Assembly (NCBI GenBank): GCA_019217005.1
Contig: JAHBNG010000026.1
Coordinates: 62,001-126,000, forward strand
Length of the DNA: 64,000 bases
From: Chloroflexi bacterium TSY
Lineage (GTDB): Bacteria; Chloroflexota; Anaerolineae; Caldilineales; Caldilineaceae
Reading direction: 5' to 3'
Of the stretch, positions 18,713 through 28,594 are shown in pieces. The notes beneath the pieces were generated by a model. The model had not been told where the DNA came from. It made no database searches and worked only from the letters and a program-made list of their open reading frames with translations. Positions within the stretch are counted from its first letter, which is position 1. The number at the start of each line of letters is the position of its first letter. Position numbers and translations under genes: made by a program.

Positions 18713-19469
18713 AGAGAAGAATCTGACTCTGATAGAACGTCTGCTTGGGCACTATGGAGATGCGTGGGTCTGGATTGCTGTTGCACCAGAATGGCGTCTT
18801 GTCCCAGCATTCGTTGTTGGCAAACGGTCACAGGCCAATGCAGATTTACTGCTTGAACGAGTGAAAGCCGTTAGTTGTGGACACATCCCATTTTTTACAA
18901 GTGACCAATTAGCGCATTACACCAATGCCATTCTGAAAGTATATGGCGTTCCGGAGATTGTTCTTGATATTCCTGGAAAGCGTGGTCGCAAACCTAAACC
19001 AAAGCTTTTTCCTCCTTCTACACCGGTCTATGCGCAGGTTGTCAAAGAGCGCAAAAACAGCAAAGTCGTGAAAGTAACCAAGCGACTTGTCTTTGGAACA
19101 GAATCGCGGTTGCAGGAGTTACTCAATGCATCAACTGCTAGCAAGACAGTCAATACAAGCTTCGTTGAACGGAACAACCTGACTTGCCGCCAATGCAATG
19201 GGCGACTTTCTCGCAAAGTCCTCTCTTATTCCAAAGATGTTTCTCGCTTGGAAAACCACCTCTGGCTTTCTTTCGCATATTATCATTTTGTCTTGCCCTA
19301 TAGCAGCCTTGCCCAAGAGTTAGATGAACCCGAAACGATGCGTGGAGAGCTTGGTTCAAAACGAAAATATCGCCCTGTCACTCCTGCTATGATGGCTGGA
19401 ATTACTGACCATGTTTGGACTATGGAGGAACTCCTCTCTTATCGAGTCCCTCCTTGCTACCTGACTTGA
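18684..19469 (+). CDS. IS1-like transposase, catalytic frame
   Basis: Overlaps the first frame and continues the IS1-type catalytic domain with KEKNLTLIERLLGHYGDAW, VPAFVVGKRSQANAD, FFTSDQLAHY and the conserved SFVERNNLTCRQCNGRLSR near the C-terminus. It is in the +1 frame relative to the N-terminal part, joined at the sequence AAA TAA A. Classic IS1 uses -1 slippage, so here either a +1 shift at the stop codon or a one-base insertion is needed. The catalytic frame is otherwise intact. Confidence 0.85.
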   Translation: MSCGALSINKEKNLTLIERLLGHYGDAWVWIAVAPEWRLVPAFVVGKRSQANADLLLERVKAVSCGHIPFFTSDQLAHYTNAILKVYGVPEIVLDIPGKRGRKPKPKLFPPSTPVYAQVVKERKNSKVVKVTKRLVFGTESRLQELLNASTASKTVNTSFVERNNLTCRQCNGRLSRKVLSYSKDVSRLENHLWLSFAYYHFVLPYSSLAQELDEPETMRGELGSKRKYRPVTPAMMAGITDHVWTMEELLSYRVPPCYLT

Positions 19470-19534
19470 ACTTCCTTTTTATCCACTATCTCCTATTTTT
19501 CATACACGCACATCAGGGACATCACCTAATTTTC

Positions 19535-20088
19535 TGTGATCGCAACAAATGCAATTCATCGGCTAGAAGGCGAGCTGCAGCCGCGATAGCGACAAGATGC
19601 TTAAGTGGACCGTGCTGGATGGCTTGGGTCATCTGGCCAAGGTGCGCAGTGGCCGGCTCAGCAGCCAGAAGCTGAAGATCCTTACTGCAACTCCTTCCAC
19701 TCTTTCCAGTTTTACGTCTTTTCTATGGTTGCTGGTATCATATCTGAAAAATTTGAAATGTTCATTCGCCCAACAATCATGTGATAATGGCTGACGAGCA
19801 AACGATCAGTTAGGCAGAACGGGTATTATTGGATACGGTCATCCAAGTGTAACCAGATGTCGACAAAGAACGACCGTTTCTTGTCGAGCCACTACCCATT
19901 AAACCGAGCTCTGTATGAAAACATGAACGGCTCATCTATGAAAAATGTGCAAATATTCGATCAAACTGTCGAATGACTAGTGAATTGCACACTTTCATCT
20001 GATGAGAGAACATGATTTTGCTTTATCGAATAAAGCTATAGGAAAGATCATGTTTTCATCACAACCGCGGTATAGGATAGGTGTAAAG
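19535..20088. other. Intergenic region with possible coding remnant and a dispersed hairpin repeat
   Basis: On the minus strand about 19535-19735 reads as a short open stretch rich in Ala/Leu (AAEPATAHLGQMTQAIQHG) that I do not recognise and that may be a gene remnant. From 19908 to 20075 lies a copy of a dispersed repeat: GCTCTGTATGAAAACATG at one end, CATGTTTTCATCACAACCGC at the other (an 11-bp inverted match), enclosing a GTGCAA...TTGCAC hairpin. This repeat lies directly upstream of the aconitase gene. Confidence 0.55.
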
Positions 20089-22812
20089 ATGCCCACCCAG
20101 GATTATTTCAACGCAAAAGATACATTTGATACGGGCACTGGAGAAGCAGTCATTTTCCGGCTAGATGCGCTGGAAAAGGCCGGCGTTGCCACTATTTCTA
20201 AACTGCCCTTTTCGATTAAGGTACTTCTTGAAGCTGCCCTTCGACAAGCAGACGATTTTGAGATTACCCGAGGAGATATCGAGAAGATTGCCCAATGGGG
20301 ACCAGAGACAGCAGGCAAAGTCGAGATTCCGTTCAAGCCTGCACGCGTTGTCTTGCAAGATTTTACGGGGGTGCCCAGCGTGGTCGATTTGGCTGCGTTG
20401 CGTAGTGCCATGAAACGACTTGGCGGCGATCCGAAGAAGATCAATCCACTTGTGCCGGTCGATCTCGTGATAGACCATAGCGTGCAAATCGATCGCTTTG
20501 GAAGCAAATTTGCGCTCATGTACAATGCGGATCGGGAATTTGAGCGCAACCGCGAGCGTTACGAATTTCTAAAATGGGGCCAGAGTGCTTTTGATAACTT
20601 CCGCGTTGTGCCACCTGCTACCGGCATTGTGCATCAGGTCAACTTAGAGTTTCTGGCCCAGACCGTAATGCTTGCCCCGTATCAGAATGGCGGCGATACC
20701 GACTTACAAGTTGCCTATCCTGATTCTCTCGTTGGAACAGATAGCCACAGCACCATGATCAATGGACTTGGTGTGTTGGGTTGGGGAGTTGGTGGGATCG
20801 AGGCCGAAGCAGTGATGCTTGGACAGCCCATTTATATGCTATTGCCCGAAGTTATCGGCTTTAAGTTGACCGGATCATTGCCGGAAGGATCGACGGCCAC
20901 CGATTTGGTTCTGACTGTCACTGAGATGTTGCGAGAGAAAGGCGTTGTGGGCAAGTTTGTCGAGTTTTATGGTCCAGGTCTATCCGCGCTGAGTTTGCCC
21001 GATCGTGCTACCATTGCCAACATGGCGCCTGAGTATGGTGCAACAATGGGGTTTTTCCCTGTAGATGATGAAACATTGCGTTATCTGATCGGGACAGGAC
21101 GCAGCGAAGAGCAGGTTGAATTGGTCTCGAACTATACAAAAGCTCAAGGACTTTTCCGCACTGATCAGGGAACGGATCCGGTCTTTAGCGACACGCTAGA
21201 GTTGGACATGAGCACGGTTGTTCCAAGTTTGGCTGGCCCCAAGCGACCGCAAGACCGCATTGTGCTGAACAATTTAAAGCAAGAGTGGGACGCCATGCTG
21301 ACCGCTCCCGTTGGACCCAAAGGATTTGGTCTGGAAAAGGGGGAAGTAGAAAGCGCTGTAACAATTGAAGAGAATGGACGCACATATAAGATGACCCACG
21401 GTCACGTTGTGATTGCGGCCATTACGTCTTGCACCAATACCAGCAATCCAAGTGTGATGATTGGAGCCGGCCTGATTGCTAAGAAAGCTGTTGAACGGGG
21501 TTTAGATGTCAAACCGTGGGTGAAGACCAGCTTAGCTCCTGGGAGTCAGGTCGTCACTCGATATCTAGAGGAGAGCGGCCTTGTTCCTTATTTGGAGGCT
21601 CTCAATTTTCATACCGTCGGGTATGGATGCACAACGTGCATTGGAAACAGCGGTCCGTTACCCGAGCATATAAGCAATGCCATTCAAGAGGGAGATCTGA
21701 TTGCCTCCGCCGTCCTGTCAGGGAATCGAAATTTTGAAGGACGTGTGAATCCTCATACACGGGCAAATTTCTTGGCCTCACCCCCTCTCGTGGTTGCATT
21801 TGCGATTGCTGGCACGACAAACATTGATGTGGAAACCGATCCCCTCGGCAACGACCCAAATGGCGATCCTGTTTATTTACGCGATATTTGGCCTTCACAA
21901 GAAGAAGTGCAAAGTGCAATTCGACGCAGCCTCAAGCCAGAGATGTATCGCGAGCAGTATAGCAATGTATTTGATGGAAACGAACGGTTTAATGAAGTTC
22001 CCGTAACAGGTAGTGAGTTATATGATTGGAATCCCGATAGCACCTATGTCCATGAACCATCGTTCTTTATCGGTGTGACGCCAGAAGTACCATCTGTGCA
22101 GCCAATTATCGGTGCTCGCTGTCTGGCTGTGATGCCAAATAGTACCACCACGGACCACATCAGTCCGGCAGGTGCCATCGCAAAAGATAGCCCAGCTGCC
22201 CAATATTTAGAGAGCCATGGCGTAGAGCGACGAGACTGGAATTCGTATGGCAGCCGCCGCGGAAACCATGAAGTGATGATGCGTGGCACATTTGCAAATA
22301 TCCGCATTAAGAATCAGATGTTGGATGGACAAGAAGGTGGACTAACGGTCTATATCCCTGACAACGAAGAGATGACAATTTATGATGCTGCAATGAAATA
22401 TCGGCAGGACGGAACGCCGCTGATTGTTCTTGCTGGCAAAGAATATGGTACCGGATCCAGTCGGGATTGGGCAGCCAAAGGACCACAGCTACAGGGTGTT
22501 CGTGCTGCGATTGCTGAGAGTTTTGAACGGATTCATCGCAGTAACCTGGTCGGAATGGGTATTTTGCCCTTGCAATTTGCCGAAGGCGAAGGCGTCATCT
22601 CTCTAGGCTTGAGTGGTTTTGAAACATTTGACATTCTTGGCCTAACAAATGAAATGGTTCCGGGTCAAGAATATACCGTACGAGCAACGGCGGAAAATGG
22701 GGCGGTTTCGGAATTTCGTGTAATCAGTCGGATTGACACACCAGTCGAGGTGAATTACTATAAAAACGGCGGTATTCTGCACACAGTCTTGCGACGTTTG
22801 GCAAGTGAATAG
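20089..22812 (+). CDS. acnA: Aconitate hydratase (AcnA type)
   Basis: A 907-residue aconitase interconverting citrate and isocitrate in the TCA cycle. The three [4Fe-4S] Cys ligands are seen in SCTNTS (near 446) and GCTTCIG (near 513-516). Substrate-loop signatures [20 protein letters not shown] and [10 protein letters not shown] and the swivel-domain [15 protein letters not shown] are present. The start at 20089 ([13 protein letters not shown]) is preferred: an upstream Met at 20002 in the same frame lies within the dispersed repeat and adds 29 residues foreign to the family. Length matches AcnA/IRP-type enzymes. The peptidase gene follows after 26 nt, likely in the same transcript. Confidence 0.97.
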   Translation: MPTQDYFNAKDTFDTGTGEAVIFRLDALEKAGVATISKLPFSIKVLLEAALRQADDFEITRGDIEKIAQWGPETAGKVEIPFKPARVVLQDFTGVPSVVDLAALRSAMKRLGGDPKKINPLVPVDLVIDHSVQIDRFGSKFALMYNADREFERNRERYEFLKWGQSAFDNFRVVPPATGIVHQVNLEFLAQTVMLAPYQNGGDTDLQVAYPDSLVGTDSHSTMINGLGVLGWGVGGIEAEAVMLGQPIYMLLPEVIGFKLTGSLPEGSTATDLVLTVTEMLREKGVVGKFVEFYGPGLSALSLPDRATIANMAPEYGATMGFFPVDDETLRYLIGTGRSEEQVELVSNYTKAQGLFRTDQGTDPVFSDTLELDMSTVVPSLAGPKRPQDRIVLNNLKQEWDAMLTAPVGPKGFGLEKGEVESAVTIEENGRTYKMTHGHVVIAAITSCTNTSNPSVMIGAGLIAKKAVERGLDVKPWVKTSLAPGSQVVTRYLEESGLVPYLEALNFHTVGYGCTTCIGNSGPLPEHISNAIQEGDLIASAVLSGNRNFEGRVNPHTRANFLASPPLVVAFAIAGTTNIDVETDPLGNDPNGDPVYLRDIWPSQEEVQSAIRRSLKPEMYREQYSNVFDGNERFNEVPVTGSELYDWNPDSTYVHEPSFFIGVTPEVPSVQPIIGARCLAVMPNSTTTDHISPAGAIAKDSPAAQYLESHGVERRDWNSYGSRRGNHEVMMRGTFANIRIKNQMLDGQEGGLTVYIPDNEEMTIYDAAMKYRQDGTPLIVLAGKEYGTGSSRDWAAKGPQLQGVRAAIAESFERIHRSNLVGMGILPLQFAEGEGVISLGLSGFETFDILGLTNEMVPGQEYTVRATAENGAVSEFRVISRIDTPVEVNYYKNGGILHTVLRRLASE

Positions 22813-22838
22813 AGAATAAATAAGGAATCATTGATGCT

Positions 22839-24641
22839 ATGACAAGCACAGTCCTAGAAATAACACGTGAGTATGAATTGTCCGGTTGGGATTTATCCGA
22901 TCTTTTGGCCGACCCAACTGAAGAGGTGATTGGCGAGAAACTGGATACTTTGGAAGAAGCTGTGGATGCATTGGTCGCCAAGCGCGAGTTTCTTGACCCA
23001 GCCATGTCGCCTGATGATCTACTGCATATCGTGAAAGAGTATGAGGATATTGTCGAGAAGCTCTACGTACTCTTTGCCTATGGCAATCTTTGGTTTTCTT
23101 CCGATACCCAATCGAATGATGCAATTACATATCGCAACCGGATGCAGCAAAAGCTAACAGAGATGCAGAATCGATTGCTTTTCTTTGATCTTTGGTGGAA
23201 AGAATTAGATGTTGATCAAGCATCTGCTCTCATGCCCCAAGATGATGACGCCGCAGATTACCGTCATTATTTGGCCGATTTGCGTCGGACGAAACCTTTT
23301 ACTTTGGACGAAAAATCGGAACAGATCATCAATATTAAGGACAGCAATGGGGCTAGTGCACTGACAACTCTCTATTCTATGCTCACCAATCGGTTAGAGT
23401 TCCGAATAGAAGTGAATGGTGAAGAAAAATTTCTGTCTCGTGATGAACTCATGTCCTACGCATTTTCCCCTGACTCGACATTGCGTGCCGCTGCTTATCA
23501 AGAGCTATATAATGTTTATGCCAATGAAGCGAATATTCTTGCCCAAATCTATGTCAATCGGGTGCGGGATTGGTATAACGAAAATGTGGAATTACGTAAA
23601 TTTGATTCGCCCATTGCCGTGCGTAATGTGGCAAATGATATTCCTGATGCGGCAGTCGAAGCATTATTAGAGGTTGCACAACGAAACACGTCAGTCTTTC
23701 AACGATATTTTAGGCTGAAAGCAAAATGGTTGGGTGTAGAGAAATTGCGACGCTATGATATTTACGCACCATTGGCAGAATCAGATCGCGAGATTCTCTA
23801 TTCAGATGCCGTAAGGATGGTCTTAGAGACATTCGACCATTTTCATCCACAGGTTAGCCAACATGCCCGTCGTGTCTTTGATGAGCGGCATATTGATGGC
23901 GAGGTACGAAAAGGAAAACGTGGTGGAGCTTTTTGTGCCACAGTTTTGCCAAGCCAAACGCCATGGGTCTTGATGAACTATACAAATAAGGTACGAGATG
24001 TCGCCACACTCGCTCATGAGTTGGGACACGCAATTCATAGTATGATGGCCGAACATCATTCCGTGTTAACCCAACATGCAACCCTGCCTTTGGCCGAGAC
24101 GGCTTCCGTTTTTGCTGAAATGCTGTTGACAGATCGTTTACTAGACGAGGAACAAGATCCTTTAGCAAAACGTGAGTTGCTTGCAGCCGCTGTTGATGAC
24201 ATGTATGGTACAGTGATGCGGCAGGCATATTTCGTCAAATTTGAATTGACTGCACACGAGGCGATTCTGAACAACAAATCGCCTGATGAACTGCATCAGC
24301 TTTATTTGGAAAACCTACATGAGCAATTTGGAGATAGTTTAGAGATCTCCAGTGAGTTTCGGTATGAGTGGGTCAGCATTCCTCATATTTACCACACTCC
24401 TTTCTATTGTTATGCATATAGTTTTGGGCAGCTGCTTGTTCTTTCACTCTATCGTCGTTTCCAACAGCAGGGTGATAGCTTTAAGCCTGATTATTTGAAG
24501 ATGCTTTCTTATGGTGGCTCCGCACGCCCTGAACAAATCTTAAACGAAGTCGATATTGACATGACCGAACATGCATTTTGGCAAGGCGGTTTTGATGTGA
24601 TTCGTGATATGATCGATGAACTAGAATCGATTGATGTATAG
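22839..24641 (+). CDS. pepF: Oligoendopeptidase F, M3 family metallopeptidase
   Basis: A 600-residue cytosolic zinc peptidase that degrades short peptides. The active site HELGHAIHS is near residue 393, and the third zinc ligand region follows (LAETASVFAEML). The N-terminal two-thirds is the helical PepF domain, the C-terminal third the M3 catalytic domain, and the length is normal for PepF. No signal peptide is seen. AAGGA lies upstream of the ATG. It probably shares the aconitase transcript, although no functional link is known. Confidence 0.96.
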   Translation: MTSTVLEITREYELSGWDLSDLLADPTEEVIGEKLDTLEEAVDALVAKREFLDPAMSPDDLLHIVKEYEDIVEKLYVLFAYGNLWFSSDTQSNDAITYRNRMQQKLTEMQNRLLFFDLWWKELDVDQASALMPQDDDAADYRHYLADLRRTKPFTLDEKSEQIINIKDSNGASALTTLYSMLTNRLEFRIEVNGEEKFLSRDELMSYAFSPDSTLRAAAYQELYNVYANEANILAQIYVNRVRDWYNENVELRKFDSPIAVRNVANDIPDAAVEALLEVAQRNTSVFQRYFRLKAKWLGVEKLRRYDIYAPLAESDREILYSDAVRMVLETFDHFHPQVSQHARRVFDERHIDGEVRKGKRGGAFCATVLPSQTPWVLMNYTNKVRDVATLAHELGHAIHSMMAEHHSVLTQHATLPLAETASVFAEMLLTDRLLDEEQDPLAKRELLAAAVDDMYGTVMRQAYFVKFELTAHEAILNNKSPDELHQLYLENLHEQFGDSLEISSEFRYEWVSIPHIYHTPFYCYAYSFGQLLVLSLYRRFQQQGDSFKPDYLKMLSYGGSARPEQILNEVDIDMTEHAFWQGGFDVIRDMIDELESIDV

Positions 24642-24662
24642 ATATTAGAGGTGCTGGTACGG

Positions 24663-24691
24663 TTGCGCATTCAGATATAATCCGCTATAAT
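24663..24691 (+). promoter_or_regulatory. Candidate sigma70-type promoter
   Basis: TTGCGC at 24663-24668 and TATAAT at 24686-24691 are separated by 17 bp. A second TATAAT overlaps at 24676-24681. It would drive the regulator gene starting near 24885, leaving a long leader. The leader ends in an inverted repeat (TTCAATCATTCAT near 24834 with ATGAGTGATTGAA near 24881) that overlaps the GTG start and could hide it. Confidence 0.4.
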
Positions 24692-24884
24692 AGTTATACC
24701 TCGTTCAAAGAGATATTGGCTCCTCTTCCAAATGAGTAAACAGATGAGATATTTTCTGACAAATAGCTCATCATATACATTGGTGGTAGAAGAGTTGAGA
24801 TATTATTCTTTGACACCCTCTTAGGATTCGGAGTTCAATCATTCATTGCTGGATTCCTTGCTTCGCTCGAGAACGACACGATGA

Positions 24885-25664
24885 GTGATTGAATCGTCAT
24901 TCCTTAAGACAACAATAGCGATGCTCGATACAGAATCGTCAGGCCTTGACGCGCTTAAGAGTTCGGATCGTTTAAATGAGCGCGGAGAACCCATCTATAT
25001 ATTGTATATAGGTCGCAAGTTGGCGCTTGCCAAAAAAATACATGCAGCATTGGATGCGGAGCAAATGACCGCTGCACAGATTCGGCCGCTACACTTTGTG
25101 ACCATAACAAGTCAAAAAGCCGCCACCGATTTTTTGCGCGACCCACCGCCCAACATCGTTTTGGTTGAGTTGGATAATAAATCTAGCAGTCGGGTGCGCT
25201 TTTGTGACATGTTGCGCTACCGACTGCCCGCTGCCACGATTTTAGCCCTAAGTGCCCCCAACATCGAACGACCATTTGAATTTGACGGTGTCATTCATCT
25301 CCCGCTTGTACTGACGCAAGCATTGGATGTTATTAATATAGGAATGAATGATACCAGACAATATCAGTTGTCCTACGGTCATATTCAACTAGACTTAGCG
25401 TCACGCAGCGTCAGTACACAGAATGGCGTGTATCATATGACGCCTAAGCAATGTGCTTTGTTGAATATGTTAATGTTGAATCATAATCAAGTGGTTCGAC
25501 GGGTTGATATTATGAAGGAGATTTGGGAGACTTCTTTTATGGATGATACGCGGACACTAGATGTACACATCCGCTGGCTGCGTGAAAGGATTGAGCCAGA
25601 ACCTTCCAACCCAATTTATTTGATGACGGTGCGAGGTGTAGGATATCGGCTTTGCCTTGAGTGA
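24885..25664 (+). CDS. OmpR-type winged-helix regulator with degenerate receiver domain
   Basis: A 259-residue protein. Residues about 38-145 have the length and pattern of a response-regulator receiver, but the acidic pair after the first strand is missing (ILYIGRKL), and the phospho-acceptor position reads VLVELDN, with Glu where Asp is expected. Residues 160-259 form a clear OmpR/PhoB winged helix (MTPKQCALLNMLMLN, RTLDVHIRWLRERIEP, TVRGVGYRL). It may therefore bind DNA without phosphorylation. The start at GTG 24885 is uncertain; an ATG at 24921 is the alternative. It is convergent with rel, whose stop is 3 nt away, and no histidine kinase is adjacent. Confidence 0.85.
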   Translation: MIESSFLKTTIAMLDTESSGLDALKSSDRLNERGEPIYILYIGRKLALAKKIHAALDAEQMTAAQIRPLHFVTITSQKAATDFLRDPPPNIVLVELDNKSSSRVRFCDMLRYRLPAATILALSAPNIERPFEFDGVIHLPLVLTQALDVINIGMNDTRQYQLSYGHIQLDLASRSVSTQNGVYHMTPKQCALLNMLMLNHNQVVRRVDIMKEIWETSFMDDTRTLDVHIRWLRERIEPEPSNPIYLMTVRGVGYRLCLE

Positions 25665-25667
25665 GCA

Positions 25668-28514
25668 CTATACTTGACGTTGACTTTCGACGACATTCGG
25701 CAATCGATCGATCTTGGTCAAGATTCGAGTGAGTTGTGCTACGTCATGAATCTCTAGCGTTGCATTGATGAGAGCCAAATTGTTTTTCTGTCCCGTAAGT
25801 GCTTCAACAAAGAGGATATTGACTTTTTCTTCTGCGACCAGTATTGAAAAATCACGTAGCAATCCTGCACGATCGTAAGCGGATACTTGAATGTTAACTG
25901 GGTATCCATCTTGATGGTTATTTGTCCACTGAACTTCAATCAACCGATTATTTTGATTACGCTGGTAGCGAGCCGCAATGTTGGCGCAGCTTGTTCGATG
26001 AATTGTGACGCCGCGTCCACGTGTAACGTAACCAATAATGGGGTCTCCTGGCACAGGATTGCAACATCGTCCCATTTGAGTCATCATCCCCTCAAGCCCA
26101 TCGACAAATATGCCTTGCCCACCAGCATAACGTTGGTCCGGTCCAAACGTGATAATATCATTGAGTTGTGTGTCGCCCTCTTTCTCCTTGCGCTCCTCTT
26201 CAAGTAGCTTTTGAGCAATGTGCTGCGAATTAACGTCTCCATAGCCTACTGCGGCAAGGAAATTGTCAGTATCTTCGTAATTGAATATCGCTGCAATCTC
26301 TTCCAACGATTTGTGAATAGCGAGTCGTCGGGTTTCTTTATCCAATACTTGCTTACCTTGGCGAATGTTATCCTCCCGATCCAGCTTTCGTAGCCAACTA
26401 CGAATTTTGCTACGCGCCCGTTGGGTGGCAACATATTCCAAATTTGGGTTGAGCCAGTCCCGAATGGGTCCACCTCGTTTGGATGCAATCACCTGAACCT
26501 GTTCGCCGTTCTTAAGCTTGTAATCTAGCGGCACAAGTTTCCCATCCACCTTTGCGCCGCGACAACGATGACCTAGCTCTGTATGGATCGAGTAGGCAAA
26601 ATCAATAGGGGTTGAACCAGTGGGTAGATCAACAACTTCTCCTTGAGGGGTGAAGACGTAGACTCGGTCATTGAAGACATCTGTCTTCATGCTATCCACA
26701 AATTCGCTTGCATCGGTCACTTCTTGACGCCACTCCATCAACTGACGCAACCAGGCAATTTTGTCTTCAAATTGACGGTTGTGGCGCGTCTGCTCTTTAT
26801 ATCGCCAGTGAGCCGCTATCCCATATTCGGCAATTTGGTGCATCTCGCTGGTACGAATCTGTACCTCCATCGGTCTACCATTGGCCCGGCTCAAGACCGC
26901 TGTGTGAAGGCTGCGATACATATTGTCTTTTGGGTTGGCAATATAGTCGTCAAATTCACCTGGAATTGGTCGCCACATGCTATGTACAACGCCCAGAGCC
27001 GCATAACATTGAGCCTCAGTTTCAACAAGCACGCGGAAACCATGTACATCGTAAATTTGGTCAAAATCTACCCCTTTGCGTTGCATTTTACGCCAGATGC
27101 TGTAGATATGTTTCGGACGACCACTGACGTCTGCACTGATTCCTTGGTTCGCTAATTCGCGCTTGAGCACCTTCTGAATCTTGTCGACCCATTTCTCTCG
27201 CTCATCTTGTCTTTGCTCCATCACTTTGGATAGATAGCGATAGGTTTCGGGATCGAGATACTTAAAGCTGATGTCCTCTAATTGCCACTTGATTTGCCAG
27301 ATTCCTAGCCGATTGGCCAAAGGGGCAAATATTTCAAGTGTTTCACGCGCAATGCGGCGTCGTTTATGGCTTTTTTGACCATCCAATGTACGCATGTTGT
27401 GCAATCGGTCGGCCAGTTTGATCAACACAACGCGTACATCATCGACCATAGCAAGAAACATTTTGCGTAGCGATTCTGCTTTCTGGTCTGCTATGCCCTG
27501 TCGCACATTGCTTAATTGATTAATGCGCTTCAGTTTTGTCACACCATCAACCATATTGGCAACCGGTTGACCAAAGTGAGTTTCGATGTAGTCGATTCCA
27601 AACTCGGTATCTTCTGCCACATCATGGAGAAGTCCCGCAGCCAACGTATCTGCATCCATGCGCAAGTTTGCCAGAATGCACGTTACTTCTATCGGGTGGA
27701 GTACATATGCCTCGCCGCTTTGACGTTTCTGATTCCGATGAGCATAACTTGCTACGACATATGCCTTTAGGATCAATTCAAGTTGATTTTGGCTGTAGAG
27801 ATCGGGCAGCAATCCAAACAGTTTATCCAGGGCCTCTTGTTCATCAGGCTCAGGTGCAATCCGAATGATATCAGATTCGGATTCATTTATCTGTTCGTCT
27901 TCACCATGTTGGACGGTCGACAAGACGGGAAGAGTCCTTAACGCAGCAAAGATATGTTTATTCGACACATTTGGCAGAGATACATAGGCAGAACCAGGAG
28001 GTTGCCTGCTTTCGGCCTCATCCACCTCACGGTTATCCAGTCCATTTTTTTCTTCTGGCTCAGCTTCGGATGATTGGGTATCCATAAAGCCCAGATTGGC
28101 TTCGGAGATTTTAGGGGGATGAAGACCATTTTGTGTTGCATCATCAGAGCCGTTTGGTGATGCTGGAGGCACAAGCGGAAGAGATGCTGGAGGAATCAGA
28201 GGCTGTTTAAACTCAACTTGATTTAACTTGGACTGATCAGAATCAGGTTGATTCGCACTAGGCTGAACAAAATCTGGCTGCCTAGAGTCTGGCTGCGTAG
28301 AATCAAGCGGGAGAAATTCAACTGAACCGAACTCTGGTGCTCCCTGTGGCGGTGCGTCATCTTCCCCATTGATCTCAGGCTCAGTGCTCGATATGGATAT
28401 GTAAGATATCGACTTTCCCTTAGAATGATTGGACCTTGTTCCATTCGACATGTCTAATTCTCCAAACCAATGAACATGTCCGTTGACGAGTTGATGATTG
28501 TTCGTCAGTCTCAT
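25668..28514 (-). CDS. rel: RelA/SpoT-family (p)ppGpp synthetase/hydrolase with long disordered N-terminus
   Basis: A 948-residue stringent-response enzyme. Residues 1-225 are low-complexity, Gln/Pro/Asp/Ser-rich with repeated QPD-like units, absent from typical Rel proteins. The HD hydrolase domain is intact (HPIEV, HDVAEDTE near 295, KLADRLHNMR near 368). The synthetase domain has YDVHGFRVLV and, near 518, GEFDDYIANPK. TGS (near 620, VYVFTPQGEVVDLPTGSTP) and C-terminal ACT (from 870) domains follow. The EFDD tetrad is the type found in monofunctional RelA, whereas bifunctional enzymes usually have RFKD, so its pairing with a complete HD site is unusual. AGGA precedes the ATG. It lies 80 nt downstream of miaA on the same strand. 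Confidence 0.96.
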   Translation of the reverse strand: MRLTNNHQLVNGHVHWFGELDMSNGTRSNHSKGKSISYISISSTEPEINGEDDAPPQGAPEFGSVEFLPLDSTQPDSRQPDFVQPSANQPDSDQSKLNQVEFKQPLIPPASLPLVPPASPNGSDDATQNGLHPPKISEANLGFMDTQSSEAEPEEKNGLDNREVDEAESRQPPGSAYVSLPNVSNKHIFAALRTLPVLSTVQHGEDEQINESESDIIRIAPEPDEQEALDKLFGLLPDLYSQNQLELILKAYVVASYAHRNQKRQSGEAYVLHPIEVTCILANLRMDADTLAAGLLHDVAEDTEFGIDYIETHFGQPVANMVDGVTKLKRINQLSNVRQGIADQKAESLRKMFLAMVDDVRVVLIKLADRLHNMRTLDGQKSHKRRRIARETLEIFAPLANRLGIWQIKWQLEDISFKYLDPETYRYLSKVMEQRQDEREKWVDKIQKVLKRELANQGISADVSGRPKHIYSIWRKMQRKGVDFDQIYDVHGFRVLVETEAQCYAALGVVHSMWRPIPGEFDDYIANPKDNMYRSLHTAVLSRANGRPMEVQIRTSEMHQIAEYGIAAHWRYKEQTRHNRQFEDKIAWLRQLMEWRQEVTDASEFVDSMKTDVFNDRVYVFTPQGEVVDLPTGSTPIDFAYSIHTELGHRCRGAKVDGKLVPLDYKLKNGEQVQVIASKRGGPIRDWLNPNLEYVATQRARSKIRSWLRKLDREDNIRQGKQVLDKETRRLAIHKSLEEIAAIFNYEDTDNFLAAVGYGDVNSQHIAQKLLEEERKEKEGDTQLNDIITFGPDQRYAGGQGIFVDGLEGMMTQMGRCCNPVPGDPIIGYVTRGRGVTIHRTSCANIAARYQRNQNNRLIEVQWTNNHQDGYPVNIQVSAYDRAGLLRDFSILVAEEKVNILFVEALTGQKNNLALINATLEIHDVAQLTRILTKIDRLPNVVESQRQV

Positions 28515-28594
28515 ATTCCTACAGATTCCCTATTATAAACTGAATTGAAGACGCTGGCAACAGGCAAAAAAGCACTCGAATAATTATTAATTCA

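Larger units (their letters stand above)
18218..19526 (+). mobile_element. IS1-like insertion sequence, 1.3 kb, complete ends
   Basis: Imperfect 26-bp terminal inverted repeats lie at 18218-18243 and 19501-19526 (22 of 26 match). They are flanked by an 8-bp direct repeat TAATTTTC (18210-18217 and 19527-19534), the duplication size known for IS1-family elements. Two overlapping frames inside encode the transposase. The element has split an older dispersed sequence: the joined flanks (TTATATCTAATTTTC plus TGTGATCGCAACAAATGCAA) resemble 17717-17754. This looks like a relatively recent insertion. Confidence 0.88.
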
